NCBI GenBank assembly: GCA_017591395.1
Contig: WEDG01003319.1
Location: 1-64,000 of the forward strand
From: Schistocephalus solidus
Lineage: Eukaryota; Platyhelminthes; Cestoda; Diphyllobothriidea; Diphyllobothriidae
DNA: 64,000 nucleotides
Direction of reading: 5' to 3'
How positions within the stretch are numbered: the first letter of the stretch is position 1; each line of letters opens with the position of its first letter. The notes under the pieces are model-generated. The model had not been told where the DNA came from and ran no database searches. It saw only the letters and a program-made list of their open reading frames with translations. A program made the position numbers and the translations under genes. Below, in pieces: positions 7,863 through 18,601 of this stretch.

Positions 7863-8715
7863 AGGGACGCATGTAATTATCCAAGCGTTGTTTGTACATT
7901 TGAAGGGAAGTTGCCTCCACGACTGACTGTGGAAGGTTGTTCCACTGTTGTATGACACGTTGCGTGAAGAATTCAGAGCGGAGGTTTAGCTTGGACATTT
8001 TCGTGCGCAGCTTCATTGTGTGCCCACGGAGATGAGGCGAGAGGTGCCACTGAAACATGTCTTCAAAGTGTAATCCTTTCTCAAGACCGTTTATTATCTT
8101 ATAAACTAGGATAAGATCCCCTCTTTGTTGCCTGTAATGCAGAGGGAATAAATTTAGGCATGCCAGTCTATCTATGTAAGTGTGGTTTTTTAGACCTCTT
8201 ACTAGCTTTGTTGCCCGACGCTGCACTTTCTCCAGACATGCTGTGTCCTTTGCTAGCCATGGCCGCCACGCCTGTATGCCATACTCTAGGTGTGGTCGAA
8301 CAAATGTGCCGTACACTCTGCCAAAGAGATCTTCATCGAAGGCTAGAAACGCCCTTTTGATAGCGTGCAGCACTCCCGTGGCTTTATTTGCGGCTTTTAC
8401 AGACTGTAATGAGGGCTTCAGATTACTCTGTATCCAAATGCCTAGGTCTTTTTGCGTAGATGCTACGGGAAGTTGGATGTTTTTCAGTTGATATGTCCTG
8501 CTGCTCTGGGGGATAGGGTAGTTTGTTGGACGCAGGTGGAGGACGGCACACTTTTTGCACATTGAAATCCAGCAGCCATCTCTCAGACCACGTCTGCAGT
8601 TTGCAAAGATTATTTTGCAGAGCATCTCGGTCGCTTGGGCGCTTAATGACCTGCCATAGTTTAACGTCATTGGCGAACATGATTTTACCGCAGTCCAGTT
8701 CTTGAAGGCTGTCAT
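7837..8715 (-). pseudogene. LINE-B RT thumb and C-terminal region
   Basis: A 292-codon minus-strand stretch, open from just before the catalytic box region to the end of the ORF. It contains STQKDLGIWIQSNLKPSL, FGRVYGTFVRPHLEYGIQAW, LEKVQRRATKLVRGLKNHTY, LNLFPLHYRQQRGDLILVYK, FQWHLSPHLRGHTMKLRTKM and FFTQRVIQQWNNLPQSVVEA, the conserved thumb and tail blocks of CR1/Jockey RTs. The true frame shifts near 8560 to the upstream RT frame. The stop lies inside a 62-bp tandem duplication. Confidence 0.88.
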
Positions 8716-9451
8716 TTACATAGAGAATGAAGAGTAGAGGACCGAGAACGGAGCCTTGAGGAACCCCACTAACTACGTCAACCCAGTCCGATTTATCCTC
8801 CCCGATGCAAACGCGTTGTTTTTCGACCGACTAAAAAAATGACCTGATCCAGTCCAAAAATTTTTTTCCCTTGAAGCCAAGAACGCTCAGTTTGTGTAAA
8901 AGGCGTTGATGGGGCACGCTGTCAAAGGCTTTACGTAAATCGATGTACACTACGTCCACTTCGAAGCCCTCTTCTAAAGCACTTGTCCAGGCCTCAATTG
9001 AAGTCAGTAAATTTGAAAGGCAGGAGCGCCCTCGCCGAAAGCCATGTTGAAAATTTTGTATGATGTCACTTTCATCGCAAAATCTTAGTATGGCCTGCTT
9101 CACAAGGACCTCCATCATTTTGCAGGAAAGGCAAGTCAAGCTTATGGGCCGAAAGCTGTTTGTAGACATCTTGCTACCTCCCTTATATAACGGTACGATG
9201 TTGGCCGTCTTCCACTGCAAAGGCAAGTCCCCTGTTCGCATGGAAAGCTCGAACAGAATTGAAAGAGGCACCGATAGCTCGGTCGACAGTTCTTTAAGTA
9301 TCAGTCCAGGGATCCCATCCGGTCCAGGAGACTTGTCTGATTTCATGTGACTGAGGACATGTCTTACGTCTGCGACAGAAAAGGTAACAGTTTCAATAAC
9401 CGCTGTACCTTCGCCCACTTCTACTCCCGAATTATCTTCGGGGGATTCCAT
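8423..9451 (-). pseudogene. LINE-B RT fingers and palm, active site altered
   Basis: One frame runs through KSDKSPGPDGIPGLILKELS, LYKGGSKMSTNSFRPISLTC, HGFRRGRSCLSNLL and motif A YIDLRKAFDSVPHQRLL. An in-frame TAG at about 8831 interrupts it; it then continues through QRVCIGEDKSDW, GVPQGSVLGPLLF and the catalytic box. That box reads FANDVKLW instead of FADDVKLW, replacing a metal-binding aspartate by asparagine. Product: LINE reverse transcriptase, inactive in this copy. Confidence 0.88.
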
Positions 9452-10370
9452 CGTAAACGCCGATCTGAAAAACTCTGACAGTAACTCTACTTTCCGCGGT
9501 CCTTCCGTTACTATGTTCCCTTGGTTATCCCTTAGCGTTGCAATGTCGTCCCGGTGCTTCCTTTGACTGCGGATTTAGCCATGAAACTTCTTTGGACATA
9601 TTGTGGCTTGTGTTGTAAGTTGACGCTCAAAGGCAGTTCTAGAATTTCGTATTTCCTTGTGGCATATATTTCGTTGCGCTTTATATTCGGCAAGTGATTT
9701 TGAATCTTGAAGATGCTCGTACTTTTTCCACAACCTTTGTTTCTTCTTCATGGCCCTTTTTATCGGCTGGTTGACATATGGAGGTCTGGCACATGGTCTT
9801 ATTACTTTCATTGGGCAATGGACTTCAATTAAGCGCTCTACAGTCCCCTGGATATGCTGCCATAATTCATTTGTATCGTTCGTATTGGGTAACCAGTTTT
9901 CTGCGGAAGCGGTACGTCTCATTTCTTCAAAATCGGCTTTCCAAATATTTCTGCGCCTCTTTATTTGCAATTTTGGAGACAATAGGTAACACACGCAGGT
10001 AAAAGCAACGTGGTCGCTTAACCCTAGTGGCGGTTGTGAGTTCACTTCCCTTATGATCCCCTCTTCTTTACTAAAAACGAGATCTAGACAGTTTGATCTT
10101 TGGCCTTCTCGCAGTCGGGTTGTGAAGTCTATGTGTTGAATGAGATATTCGTCCAAAGAAAACTGAAGTAATTTATAATTGAAAGGTGCTGCTGCGGCCT
10201 TTACTCCAGGCCTCATCCAATCGATGCCAGGAGCGTTGAAATCACCCAGGAGTAAAAGATTTTCCTGTTTACAGATTACCGTCAGTGAACTTAGCAGTTC
10301 TACGTCGTCACTTTCGCTGGAGCCGGGAGGCCGATAAACAACGCATATATTGAGTGCCGGATGTTGCCTT
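9452..10370 (-). pseudogene. LINE-B endonuclease C-terminal half and linker
   Basis: In the same frame as the RT, the minus strand shows GDFNAPGIDWMRPG (about 10215-10255), the conserved APE-endonuclease box with its aspartate intact. Then come TTRLREGQRSNCLDLVFSKE and PPLGLSDHVAFTC with the catalytic SDH, followed by the basic linker KRAMKKKQRLWKKYE and EYKAQRN. An in-frame TAG at 9575-9577 separates it from the RT. The enzyme nicks target DNA to prime reverse transcription. Confidence 0.85.
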
Positions 10371-10373
10371 ATC

Positions 10374-10748
10374 TTAATTTTTGCATGAAATTATTTCATA
10401 TCGTCGTAGGGTTATGTCTGCAATTTCCCTCTGACAACAGGAAATTTCATTGGCTACATAAAGTGCCACTCCTCCGCCCCTACGTTGAGATCTGTCGCAG
10501 CGGAACAGTTGATAGCCTTCAATGCTGACTTCGCTGATCCCTATTGCTTCGGTCAGCCAAGTCTCTGCTAATGCAATTATATGCGGTTTCTGCTCAGATA
10601 CTATTGTTTTGAGTTCGTCAAGTTTATTGAAGAGACTCTGACAATTGGTATAATAGATTTCGAGGCAGCGGCCACTATTGCTTGTGGTATCTTCCAGAAC
10701 CGGCCGGTTGACCTTGGTTAAGTTTTCCGCCTGACTACTTCCGGCCAA
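10374..10748 (-). pseudogene. LINE-B endonuclease N-terminal half
   Basis: Minus-strand stretch with IYYTNCQSLFNKLDELK, PHIIALAETWLTEAI and QRRGGGVALYVANEI: the N (CQSL), E (AETW) and RGGG boxes of the APE-type endonuclease of CR1/Jockey LINEs. The catalytic asparagine-region and glutamate motifs are present. A frameshift near 10375 separates it from the GDFNAP half, which is in another frame. Confidence 0.87.
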
Positions 10749-10823
10749 AGAAAATTTCGTTTAATGTGGACTATTTCTCCTCCTTTATTTATAGGCTGGT
10801 TTTGCCTTTGTTCTTTCGGTCGT

Positions 10824-11093
10824 TTAGCTCGTTTTCAAAAGTCGCATTTTCCTGCGTTCCTTTGGTTCATAATCCGGCTGAAAGAAAACTCCAGCATGCA
10901 TGGTCCGCAGAGACGACTTTCTTTCCAGCATAAGCTGTGCCTGCGCTTCGGTGTCCCAAATGACCTTTAATGGTCGTGGCCGAGAGCTCGAACCATTCGG
11001 CGGCTGATCCTTGCCTATTCTAAATGTTTTGAGAATTTTTACAGATTCAGTGCCCCTTAGCAGTGATTTAGCGTACTGCCGAACGAGACCTTG
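10824..11093 (-). pseudogene. LINE-B ORF1 C-terminal domain
   Basis: The minus strand reads LVRQYAKSLLRGTESVKILK, TFRIGKDQPPN, SSRPRPLKVIWDTEAQAQ, LMLERKSSLR and GVFFQPDYEPKERRKMR. The same layout (I.RLG..., RPRP.KV.L, LL.RK..LR, GVFF) is present in LINE-D and partly in LINE-E, so this is the conserved nucleic-acid-binding C-terminal domain of the family ORF1. The apparent first residues upstream (11094-11108) are read from PLE1 DNA. Everything N-terminal of this domain is missing. Confidence 0.75.
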
Positions 11094-11150
11094 AGAAGTT
11101 AAATTCATGGATTTCCTCCAGGGTGAGGGTGGCGATCTAGTTATGGCCTC
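11094..11150 (-). repeat. PLE1 fragment beyond LINE-B
   Basis: The minus strand reads IATLTLEEIHEFNF, matching IATHNLEEGREV.FTS of PLE1 and confirming that LINE-B inserted into the GIY-YIG region of an upstream PLE unit. Homology stops near 11150. Confidence 0.65.
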
Positions 11151-11394
11151 CTACATGAGACTCAATGTTCAGACTAATAACCTATTGTCCCAGTGATTGC
11201 GAGTTTATCTTCGTTGCAACGTAATACTAATTTGTAAACCTTAACATGTCTTCTGTTTAAGAACGGTCATTTCTTTACTGAGGTTAGACTTTTGGAGAAG
11301 TAGCGTGGTTTGATTGTGCGTACCACGGATTTTCTTGTGAAATTCATGAGATTTAATGAGCTAGGAAATCTACTGTATATGTATATAGGTGATA
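11151..11394. other. unassigned sequence
   Basis: No gene or repeat recognised. Confidence 0.4.
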
Positions 11395-11900
11395 GTGCGA
11401 CTGTCAATTCCGATGAGGTCCAACATGTGCTCCACGAAATGATGGCGCAGGGACGGTGACTTGCGCTCGAATAAGTTTATGGTGATATTTGACTTGCACC
11501 ACATGTACCGCAGTCTTTCCTCCTCACCTACTTGAAATCGATGTCATGACAGCGCTGAGTAAACCGGACTCGGGATTGGACGCATTGATTGACAACGTCG
11601 GTGCGTGCACGTTCGCCGGGTTCGCGCACAACGAAGCAGGTTTGCTCACAAACAATAAAGGGACGACTCGCATTTCAAACGGCGTTGAGTGCCACAGAAA
11701 GCATATTAAGAAGGAACCCTTGCAGCCTGTCTATTAGTCCACCAGTAACCGATCCACAAAAAATAACATTGGACTGACGGTAATGCCCAAGTTGTCCCGT
11801 CAGTTGGCAGCCTTCCGTGCCACGACTTTTTCGCACAGTGATAGGTTCAGGTAGGTCAAAATTTTTATAGTGAGGAGTATGTGGTGAGAGTCGGTCACCC
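11395..11900 (-). repeat. solitary RTE 3' tail (beta module plus edge of alpha)
   Basis: This matches the 3' UTR of RTE-I and RTE-G in minus orientation: GTGCTCCACGAAATGATGGC, GCAGGGACGGTGACTTGCG, ATTAAGAAGGAACCC.TGCAG, GTCAGTTGGCAGCCTTCC and TTTATAGTGAGGA. No RT ORF is attached, so it is a strongly 5'-truncated RTE insertion or a related non-autonomous copy. Similarity is lower than between G and I, suggesting an older insertion. Confidence 0.7.
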
Positions 11901-13985
11901 TCTAATAGCTGAAAATGGGACCAGTGGCGAACAGAATTGGACAAACAGTCTGGTCTACTGAGATCTCACACGCATTAAATCACCATAGAGGCCACATGGA
12001 GGAGTCAAAGAGCATGCCTCTCACTTACATGAGAGTTGCCGATTTTATGCCTGTTGTGGGTGATGTGTGACGGATCCATGTGTCATACATCTGCTGGTGA
12101 GAAGATGGGTGGTTAAAGGGTTTGGCTGGCGGTGTTTTACCGCACGTTTCCATAGATTCGTATATGATTGAGTATGGCCCTGTAGTGACTGTACGCAGGT
12201 CGTGCGGTCAGCCGAGGCGAGTGATTAGGTACTTGTTCACAAGAGATCGAGCAGGCCGATGCGTTATGTCTATTTACTGTGTCAAAGTGAGCAGAATATC
12301 TCTGGAGCTTCTGCATCGGTTGCGGTGGTGAGGCAACTATAAATGGTCGCGCTGGTGCATGGGACGTTAAGAGTGCTGGAGATAGTAAAGTTGTCTGGCG
12401 TAAAGTGTGTGCTTGGCGATGTGCCGAAAGTGCGATTAATTTGGCTGTAAAAGATAGGTATGTGGTCGAATTAGTCCATACAGTAAGTGACTGTGCGTGG
12501 TCAGTGCGAAGAATGAATACGGATGTGGTGAGTATATGTCGGGCTCCTGGCACCGGTGAATCGGTGAGCAGTATTCGCAAGTGAGCAAGTAGGCTACTAC
12601 GTGGTATGAAGGTGCGATCGCAGTGGGGGTCTGGTGGGTATCGAGTCAGCAGTTCTGATGGTGTTTCAGTCGGTTCCGAGGCTGTTCTGACCGGCGATGT
12701 GAGTGAAGGATGTATTTATATGAAGGTGGCTGAATTAATGATAACATTTTCCTCTTTTGTTTCTAATATTTACATTTGGCATAAATTTTCATAATTTTTC
12801 CCAGCATTTTGGTGCCGCAGTCAACCGCCTTCACAATCAAAGCTTTTTTTCCTTCAGCTATAAAATAAATTCTGTTTACTTGTACTTTTGGTCGGCAATC
12901 GCATGACTAGAAAGGTCAAGGTAAAATAGTGATCTCCCAACCTCGAAATAGATTTCCGCTCAACTGCTTCTTGGCTTTTTACATTCGGATGCTCAAAATA
13001 TTCCTGCTTTAGTTTTCTTCCCTCACCAGTTGAATCTATATATCTTTTATATACACCGTTCTGTGGAGTTAAACATATTTTATCGAAAATAGGCACAAAA
13101 TTAACTGATGTTATTTTCTCGCCATATGTTGAGTTATCATTAGTTTATATTACTTGAAAGTATCCTTCTAGTAGTTTGCACGTGTGACCTAAATATTGCG
13201 GTCTTCTAGGTAGCGTGACCTACGTACCCTAGCATTTCTAGTAAGGGTTTCAAAATAGCACCTTCACCAAGCTTTACACAAAGCTAAATGGATATCAAAA
13301 CAACTGTTTCTGGAATTATAGATGAAATCCACACAACACAGTTTTGTGAATTTAAACAAAATGAACGTTATAAAAAATTCAACATGCGTATAATTGGATC
13401 CAGTGACATTGACAAGCTTAATTCGAGCAATGTAAATACAGTGTCTAGACGTCATTAGTAGTAAACTGACGCCTAAGAGGAAGACCTGCATTCCGTTCAA
13501 CGGTTTATCAGCAAAAAAATATTTACAGACATTGAAGCTACAGAATGACAAGAGTTGCTTGAATTCTTACCCCATTTTGTAGCTGTAAATGTAAACTGGA
13601 CTGCCTTCTTCAGCTTATTCTAAAATGGTACCTTAGCAGAGCTGCAAAGGCACATTTTGCGCGGGTGTCTGTTACCAGTGGTTTACTTAGATTATCAATT
13701 GTTTGCGTGGGTAGACTTGTATTGATGCAAGTCAATACAACAGGCCCTACTGCGTGTTTTCCAATTATAACCTGAGACAATTGACAAATGTTAATCGTGA
13801 ATATGTTTACCAGATATGAATGAAAAACTCTCATGCAACCAAATACTAAGTTGGTTATTCCACTTGCTAGCAGATTTATCTCACTCTCCATTAATACTCA
13901 GTGATGAGCTCCTTTTATTAAAAATGACAAACTCTAGCATTCCATCGCACGAAATGCACTGAAGTCTATATGGAGGAGATACCCA
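11901..13985. other. unassigned stretch of about 2.1 kb
   Basis: I cannot assign this region. A 147-codon minus-strand frame (12137-12580) is compositionally biased and has no recognisable motif. An 80-codon minus-strand frame (12854-13096) and others at 13264-13551 and 13610-13891 are equally unassigned. The sequence could contain old repeat remnants. Confidence 0.4.
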
Positions 13986-14039
13986 GCCTAAATTGAGATG
14001 TTTGTATAACAATGCCTTAGAGTCTCCTATCGAAAGAAG

Positions 14040-14603
14040 ACGAACTCAAAACACTAGTATCAGACCGAACCCCCAATGTCGTTGCCATTACGGAAACGTG
14101 GCTCAAAGCCGAAATCGTAGATAGCGTGGTTTCGATAGGTGGATATCAACTTTTTCGAAAAGACCGAGAAAATAGAAAGGGAGGAGGAGTAGCCGTATAT
14201 GTTAGGACAGGAATCTCGGCAGTCGAACGAGCACACTTCATCTTCCTTGAATATGAATTTCTCTGGATAAAGATTAAAAAGGATTGTTCAGAACCTACAA
14301 TTCTTGACGATCTACAGACCACCACACATTCCAAGTGCAGTTGATGAGTCCCTCCTCCAATTGCTCAAGGAAGTAGCAAGGCTCCAGGAGGCGCTTATTA
14401 CTGGATATTTCAATGCACCAACAGTAGACTGGGTAAATTTGACAGTTGACGGTGCACCAAAATCCTTCGGCCACAAGCTAAGGGATCTCACTCTCGACCA
14501 ACCTCTGGTACAGAAGGTTAACATACCAACGAGATTAAGAGAGAACCAGAGAGTAAATTGTCTGGACCTAGTATTTGCGAAGGACTTCTCTAACATTGAT
14601 TAA
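14040..14603 (+). pseudogene. LINE-C endonuclease
   Basis: Across two frames: PNVVAITETWLK-like sequence at 14070-14110, then YQLFRKDRENRKGGGVAVYV, then IYRPPHIPS, then ITGYFNAPTVDWVNL and RLRENQRVNCLDLVFAKDFS. These are the APE-endonuclease boxes. The GDFNAP box reads GYFNAP: the catalytic aspartate is replaced by tyrosine. An SDH-like segment (RGKSDHSKLMWD) appears at about 14625-14660 in another frame. Confidence 0.8.
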
Positions 14604-15107
14604 GTGTATTGTATTGCACCCCGCGGTAAGAGTGACCACAGTAAGCTGATGTGGGATTAATCACTTTATTCTCAGCGACATAATAGAAAGGAATGCAAGT
14701 GCAATATATGGAAAGCTGATTTAAACGCAATGAGGTAAGAACTGATGTCTATGAGATGGTATTGTTTACTTAAAGGGAATCCAGAGGATGACTGGCGATC
14801 ATTTAAGACAGTCTCACTCGATCTGATTGAACGCATTTTTCCAGTGAAGGTGCAAAAAAAGACTAGTTGCCCACCTTGTTTAACAAGAATTATTAACAGG
14901 CAGTTATAGAAGAAGAATAAAAAATGGAAGGTATTCAGGGAAAAAGGGTCAGAAGAGAATCTCAAAGGATTTCGATATCAAAAATGCGGGCAAAAAATGA
15001 TTCGTCAGGCAAGGAAGAACTATGAATCAAGAATTATTCAACAGGCTGAATAGAAACCAAAAATATTATTCCATTATATCAATAGTCTACTAAAAAACAA
15101 GGACCCA

Positions 15108-15524
15108 GTGGCAGTACTTATGGATGGGAATGGTGTTGAAGTAGTTGAAAATTGTGACAAAGTCGAGCATTTGGGTCGGTTCTTTGCCTCGATATTCACT
15201 AGAGAACCGGAACTTCCGCTTGACCACGTGAACAGTGCTGTTATAGACGCCGGTCCAGTGCTTGAAAGTATACTCTTCCCGGAATCTCTCGTGGAACGAG
15301 AACTGCGAAATCTGAATGAAGTGAAGTCATCTGGTCCGGACGATTTACCGGCAAAGTTCTTGAAAAAACTGGCTGGCAAACTCTCCAAACCTCTAGCGCA
15401 TATATATTTAATTCGTCATTCGAATCTGGGAAACTGCCATCCGAATGGAAGGCAGCAAATATATACCCCATATACAAGAAAGGGGCTCGATCTAAGGTTA
15501 ACAATTATCGGCCAGTCAGCCTAA
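15108..15524 (+). pseudogene. LINE-C linker and RT N-terminus
   Basis: A 138-codon stretch with NCDKVEHLGRFFASIFTREP, then LNEVKSSGPDDLPAKFLKKL, the SPGPDGIP-type block at the start of CR1 RTs (here SSGPDD), followed by frame loss near 15410. The fingers blocks (VNNYRPVSLTSICCKIMES and HGFRQNRSCLS) can be read in another frame at 15497-15650. Confidence 0.78.
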
Positions 15525-15682
15525 CCTCCATTTGCTGTAAAATAATGGAATCAATAATCAAGAAGGTAACCATGAAGTTCCTTGAGGAAACCCGATTGCT
15601 CTCAGAGCTCCAGCATGGCTTCAGACAGAATCGCTCCTGTCTTTCCAGTTAATTACTCTCCACAGAGCAGTGGACTCGTGCA

Positions 15683-16030
15683 TTGGACGAACATTTTAGG
15701 GTTGACATCTTAGACACTGAGTTCAAGAAGGCGTTTGACAGTGTCCTACACAATAGTCTCAAATACAAATTATCTGAAATTGGCATAAAAGGAATGCTGC
15801 TGACATGGATCAGAGACTTTCTTACAGGTAGATTGCAAACTGTGTGCGTCGATACCTCGAAGTCAGCACATACTCCGGTTATAAATGGTGTCCCTCAAGG
15901 CTCCATATTAGGGCCGTTACTCTACTTAGTGTACATCAACGACTGTGTTGACGACCTGGATTGCAGCACCATCGTGTTTGCAGATGATGTTAAATTATGG
16001 AGGGTCATCAGATATGATTCAACCGTCTGA
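15683..16030 (+). pseudogene. LINE-C RT palm
   Basis: Contains FKKAFDSVLHNSLKYKL, LTGRLQTVCVD, NGVPQGSILGPLLYLVYIND and FADDVKLWRVI. In motif A the usual YIDF is DTEF, so the catalytic aspartate is replaced by glutamate, while the FADD box is intact. The frame is lost at 16030. Confidence 0.85.
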
Positions 16031-16264
16031 CAACTGGTCTGCTCGTTGTCTCTTAAATTTTAACGTTGGTAAGTGTGTGGTCGTAAGACTGCGTACGTAA
16101 AGGACCAGTGAGGAGGATCATTCCTACCAACACATTCTCAATGGGCAGCCCCTTTCAGCTGTCGAGGAACAGAAGGACCTCGATGTTTTAATAAACTCCT
16201 CACTCAAATCATCTTCACAGCTAAACGCACGACACGGGTCTTATTTGCGCTCAGACGTGGAGTT

Positions 16265-17050
16265 GTGCAGATTGATAAGGAACTCTTCCAAAAAACCTAC
16301 GGGGTATTTGTTCGATCTCACTTGGAATATGCCATTCGGGCCTGGCATCCGTGGCTTAAGAAGGATTATCTACAGCTGAAACGAGTGCAGGCGAGGGCTA
16401 CGAAGATAGTCAAGAATATTAGTCATCTGCCTTACGAAGCCAAACTGGTTGAACTTGATTTGTTTCCTCACAATAACAGGCAACTATGCGGTAACCGCAT
16501 CCAAATCTACCGTATTATCAGAGGTCACGAATGTGCCCTAGAATTTTCTGACTTCTTCGAATTGGCCAGGATGGAAAATCTGCGGGATCATCCCTTTAAA
16601 CTGCAGAGGAATTTGGTCCATACGGACGTCCGTCGGAAGGCCTTTTCGCAGAGGGTCGTTGGAGCATGTAACAAACTCCAAGACGAGGTGGTCCTTTCAG
16701 AAACTGTTGACACACTCAAATTCACACTTAATACTCATTTTCTGAGAAACTTTTGTACATATCGGTCATCGTGTGCAAAGGAACCACGTATCTTTTTGTT
16801 CTCCGACTTGGACAGTTTGAAAATCGTTAACACTTCGCTTGTTCTGATTCTGACATTAAAACTGCCACTGCACGAACTTAATTGCTCTTTGGAATTTCTG
16901 GAAATTTTCTTGTGCCGAATTACCTCACAAAACGACATCAAATTGGAATTTGTTTATCACCTTCGTCGACTTGATAAAAACAGCCTCTTCACCAATAAAT
17001 ACTGTCAACCGCTCAGTGAACCAAAAGTGCGAAACCCCTTGAAGATCTGA
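16265..17050 (+). pseudogene. LINE-C RT tail
   Basis: A 261-codon stretch with FQKTYGVFVRSHLEYAIRAW, LKRVQARATKIVKNISHLPY, LFPHNNRQLCGNRIQIYRI, RDHPFKLQRN and AFSQRVVGACNKLQDEVV, the thumb and tail blocks of CR1/Jockey RTs. The last 80 or so codons (16761 onward) match the 226-bp repeat at 545-770 and are not conserved RT; they may be fused non-coding or foreign sequence that happens to be open. Confidence 0.82.
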
Positions 17051-17600
17051 AGTTATCCAGGACCTTTGACCTCTACAAATGGCTGAGTCGTTCCTGAATA
17101 TTCTTCCTATCATTTATTGTTTTTTTAAAGTGGTTTTGAACGAATAGGCGCATTTATTGCTCATATTGTTTCTATTGCGGCGTCGTTGGACCTCCGTTTG
17201 AAATTCGCTCGTCTCCAAGCTTTTGATTTTTGGCCAATAATCTGTTCCCAAAGTCAGGACTAAACTAAATAAGTTGTCATTGGATCTTTTCGAAGGCTGC
17301 ATCATTCTTTGCTTCGTATTAACATTCGATAGTGAATTCGGTTCGGAAAAGCACTTCTTTTTGTGCTCAGTAAACTATTCGCTTGATAATTTAAGCTGCT
17401 CGTTAAAACTTAATGTATCCTCGTAGAGATCTTGCTGGCATGGGAAACGCAAATGTTCACGACCCGACCATGCGAGAAAATTATTCACCGCTTCAGCCAG
17501 GACTCGAAACACCAACCTCTCGATTAGCTATCGATGCTCTTGACCGCTCGGCCACGCCCGGGAAGCCAGCAGAAAAACAAATAGTATACACTACAAAATA
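17051..17600. other. spacer between LINE-C and LINE-D
   Basis: No gene seen apart from a tRNA-like remnant at about 17486-17556. Short frames on both strands lack motifs. Confidence 0.4.
17486..17556 (-). repeat. tRNA-Ser-like remnant
   Basis: On the minus strand GTGGCCGAGCGGTCAAGAGC resembles the D-arm and A box of a serine tRNA, TAGCTAA an anticodon loop with GCT, and TTTCGAGTCC a B box. The T stem does not pair and no acceptor stem is preserved, so this is a pseudogene or tRNA-derived repeat head, not a functional tRNA. Confidence 0.35.
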
Positions 17601-18601
17601 ATGATCTCTCCTATCTTTGTAAACTGTTTGCGATTTCATGTGACAAAAACTTACCAGAAATACTCAAGACACTCTCAGCAGACCGAGAAGATCCACAAAG
17701 CAGCAATAATGAAGAAAGCAGTAAACTACTGAACATTAACAAAACTAAGCTAAACAGTGAAGGGCTGGCACACTGTGATGGATGCATAGGACTCACCACC
17801 AGAGTTTTGAGATAAGAAGGAGACCTCGATCTCCTATCGGAAATAATATCAGTCCTCATACAACATAATAAAATTAACTCGCCGAAACACGATGCAAATG
17901 AGCCGAAAAACATCAGCAAGCTAGAACATAATCATCACAAGGAAACGGTAGAAGTCAATAGGCACAACATTAAGCGAAACAAAAAGAGAAAAAGAACGAA
18001 GTCATTAGAACAAACCTCTGAGTCAGATGCAATACAGATGACCAGAAAAAAAATAAGCGAGGAGGAAATTATGTCTTGCGTTTCCCCAGGTTCGGGAAAT
18101 CTGGTGCACATAGAATCCGACTGCACAAAAGTAAATCAGCGATTGAAGGTCTCTGAAAAGTCGAAAAACAGTAATCGTAAGGTTTCTTTACTGCATCGGA
18201 CGAGCGACAGCAGCATGCTCTTTACATGTCTATCGAACAACAATGAAGCAGGGCATGGTAGCCAGCAAAGTAATGGCGGAAAAGTGGCCTACGACTTATC
18301 GACAGACCTGGATGCCATAAACCAAAATTCAGGTTTCCCGGGTGTTATTCGAGCAAACGCATTGTCAGGAGAACTCACGCAGTTTGAAAGGTCCATAGAA
18401 ATGTCTGCAAATGAACCAACAGGCTCACCGAGGAAGACAAATTTGAACACAGTATTAAAGACTGTATCAAAGGGTATGATTCAACCTTCAATCACTAAAA
18501 GAAAGCAGGATGCAGAAGCGAGTTTTTTTCCTGACAGATCATTTGTCTGGCAGTTCAGGGAGTCTCAGAGGCTACTGGGGAAACGCCAAAAGAAAGGGTA
18601 A
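17585..18601 (+). pseudogene. LINE-D ORF1, N-terminal and middle part
   Basis: One frame is open from 17585 apart from a TAA at about 17811. The first part contains YLCKLFAISCDKNLP and AHCDGCIGLTTRVL, a cysteine pattern that could be a worn PHD-like zinc finger (inference). A lysine-rich segment (NIKRNKKRKRTKS) follows, then a serine-rich low-complexity region and SGELTQFERSIEMSANEPTG. The first ATG downstream of the stop is at 18038. ORF1 proteins of CR1 LINEs bind RNA and form the retrotransposition particle. Confidence 0.6.

Larger units (their letters stand above)
7639..11093 (-). mobile_element. LINE-B: nearly complete CR1/Jockey-like LINE inserted in PLE1
   Basis: A minus-strand element with the C-terminal part of ORF1, the endonuclease, RT and 3' UTR. 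The 3' end reads AAATAGGGTTTTCAAAGGC, CTATTATCCTCACCAAATAA, then CTGAAACTGAAAC, a short terminal repeat like those at other CR1-type ends in the window. PLE1 sequence is continuous across the insertion (...GTGCTTGT / GAAGTTAAATTCATGG...), so both boundaries are defined and no long target duplication is evident. The copy is 5' truncated within ORF1. Confidence 0.85.
13990..17050 (+). mobile_element. LINE-C: CR1/Jockey-like LINE, no ORF1
   Basis: The plus strand carries endonuclease, linker, RT and RT tail in order, beginning abruptly at the start of the endonuclease (LRCLYNNA). ORF1 is absent, so the copy is 5' truncated. It is broken by many frameshifts. No CR1-type 3' UTR with terminal short repeats was found after the ORF; instead the ORF runs into a 226-bp block also found at 545-770. 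The divergence from LINE-B and LINE-D implies a separate subfamily. Confidence 0.82.

Noticed and set aside
12137..12580. 147-codon minus-strand open frame as a host gene
   Set aside because: Composition is biased (threonine, alanine, serine, histidine, arginine), with no domain, no conserved copy and no splice context. Likely chance.
17413..17601. 62-codon plus-strand frame upstream of LINE-D
   Set aside because: It overlaps a tRNA-like remnant on the other strand and has no conserved protein motif.
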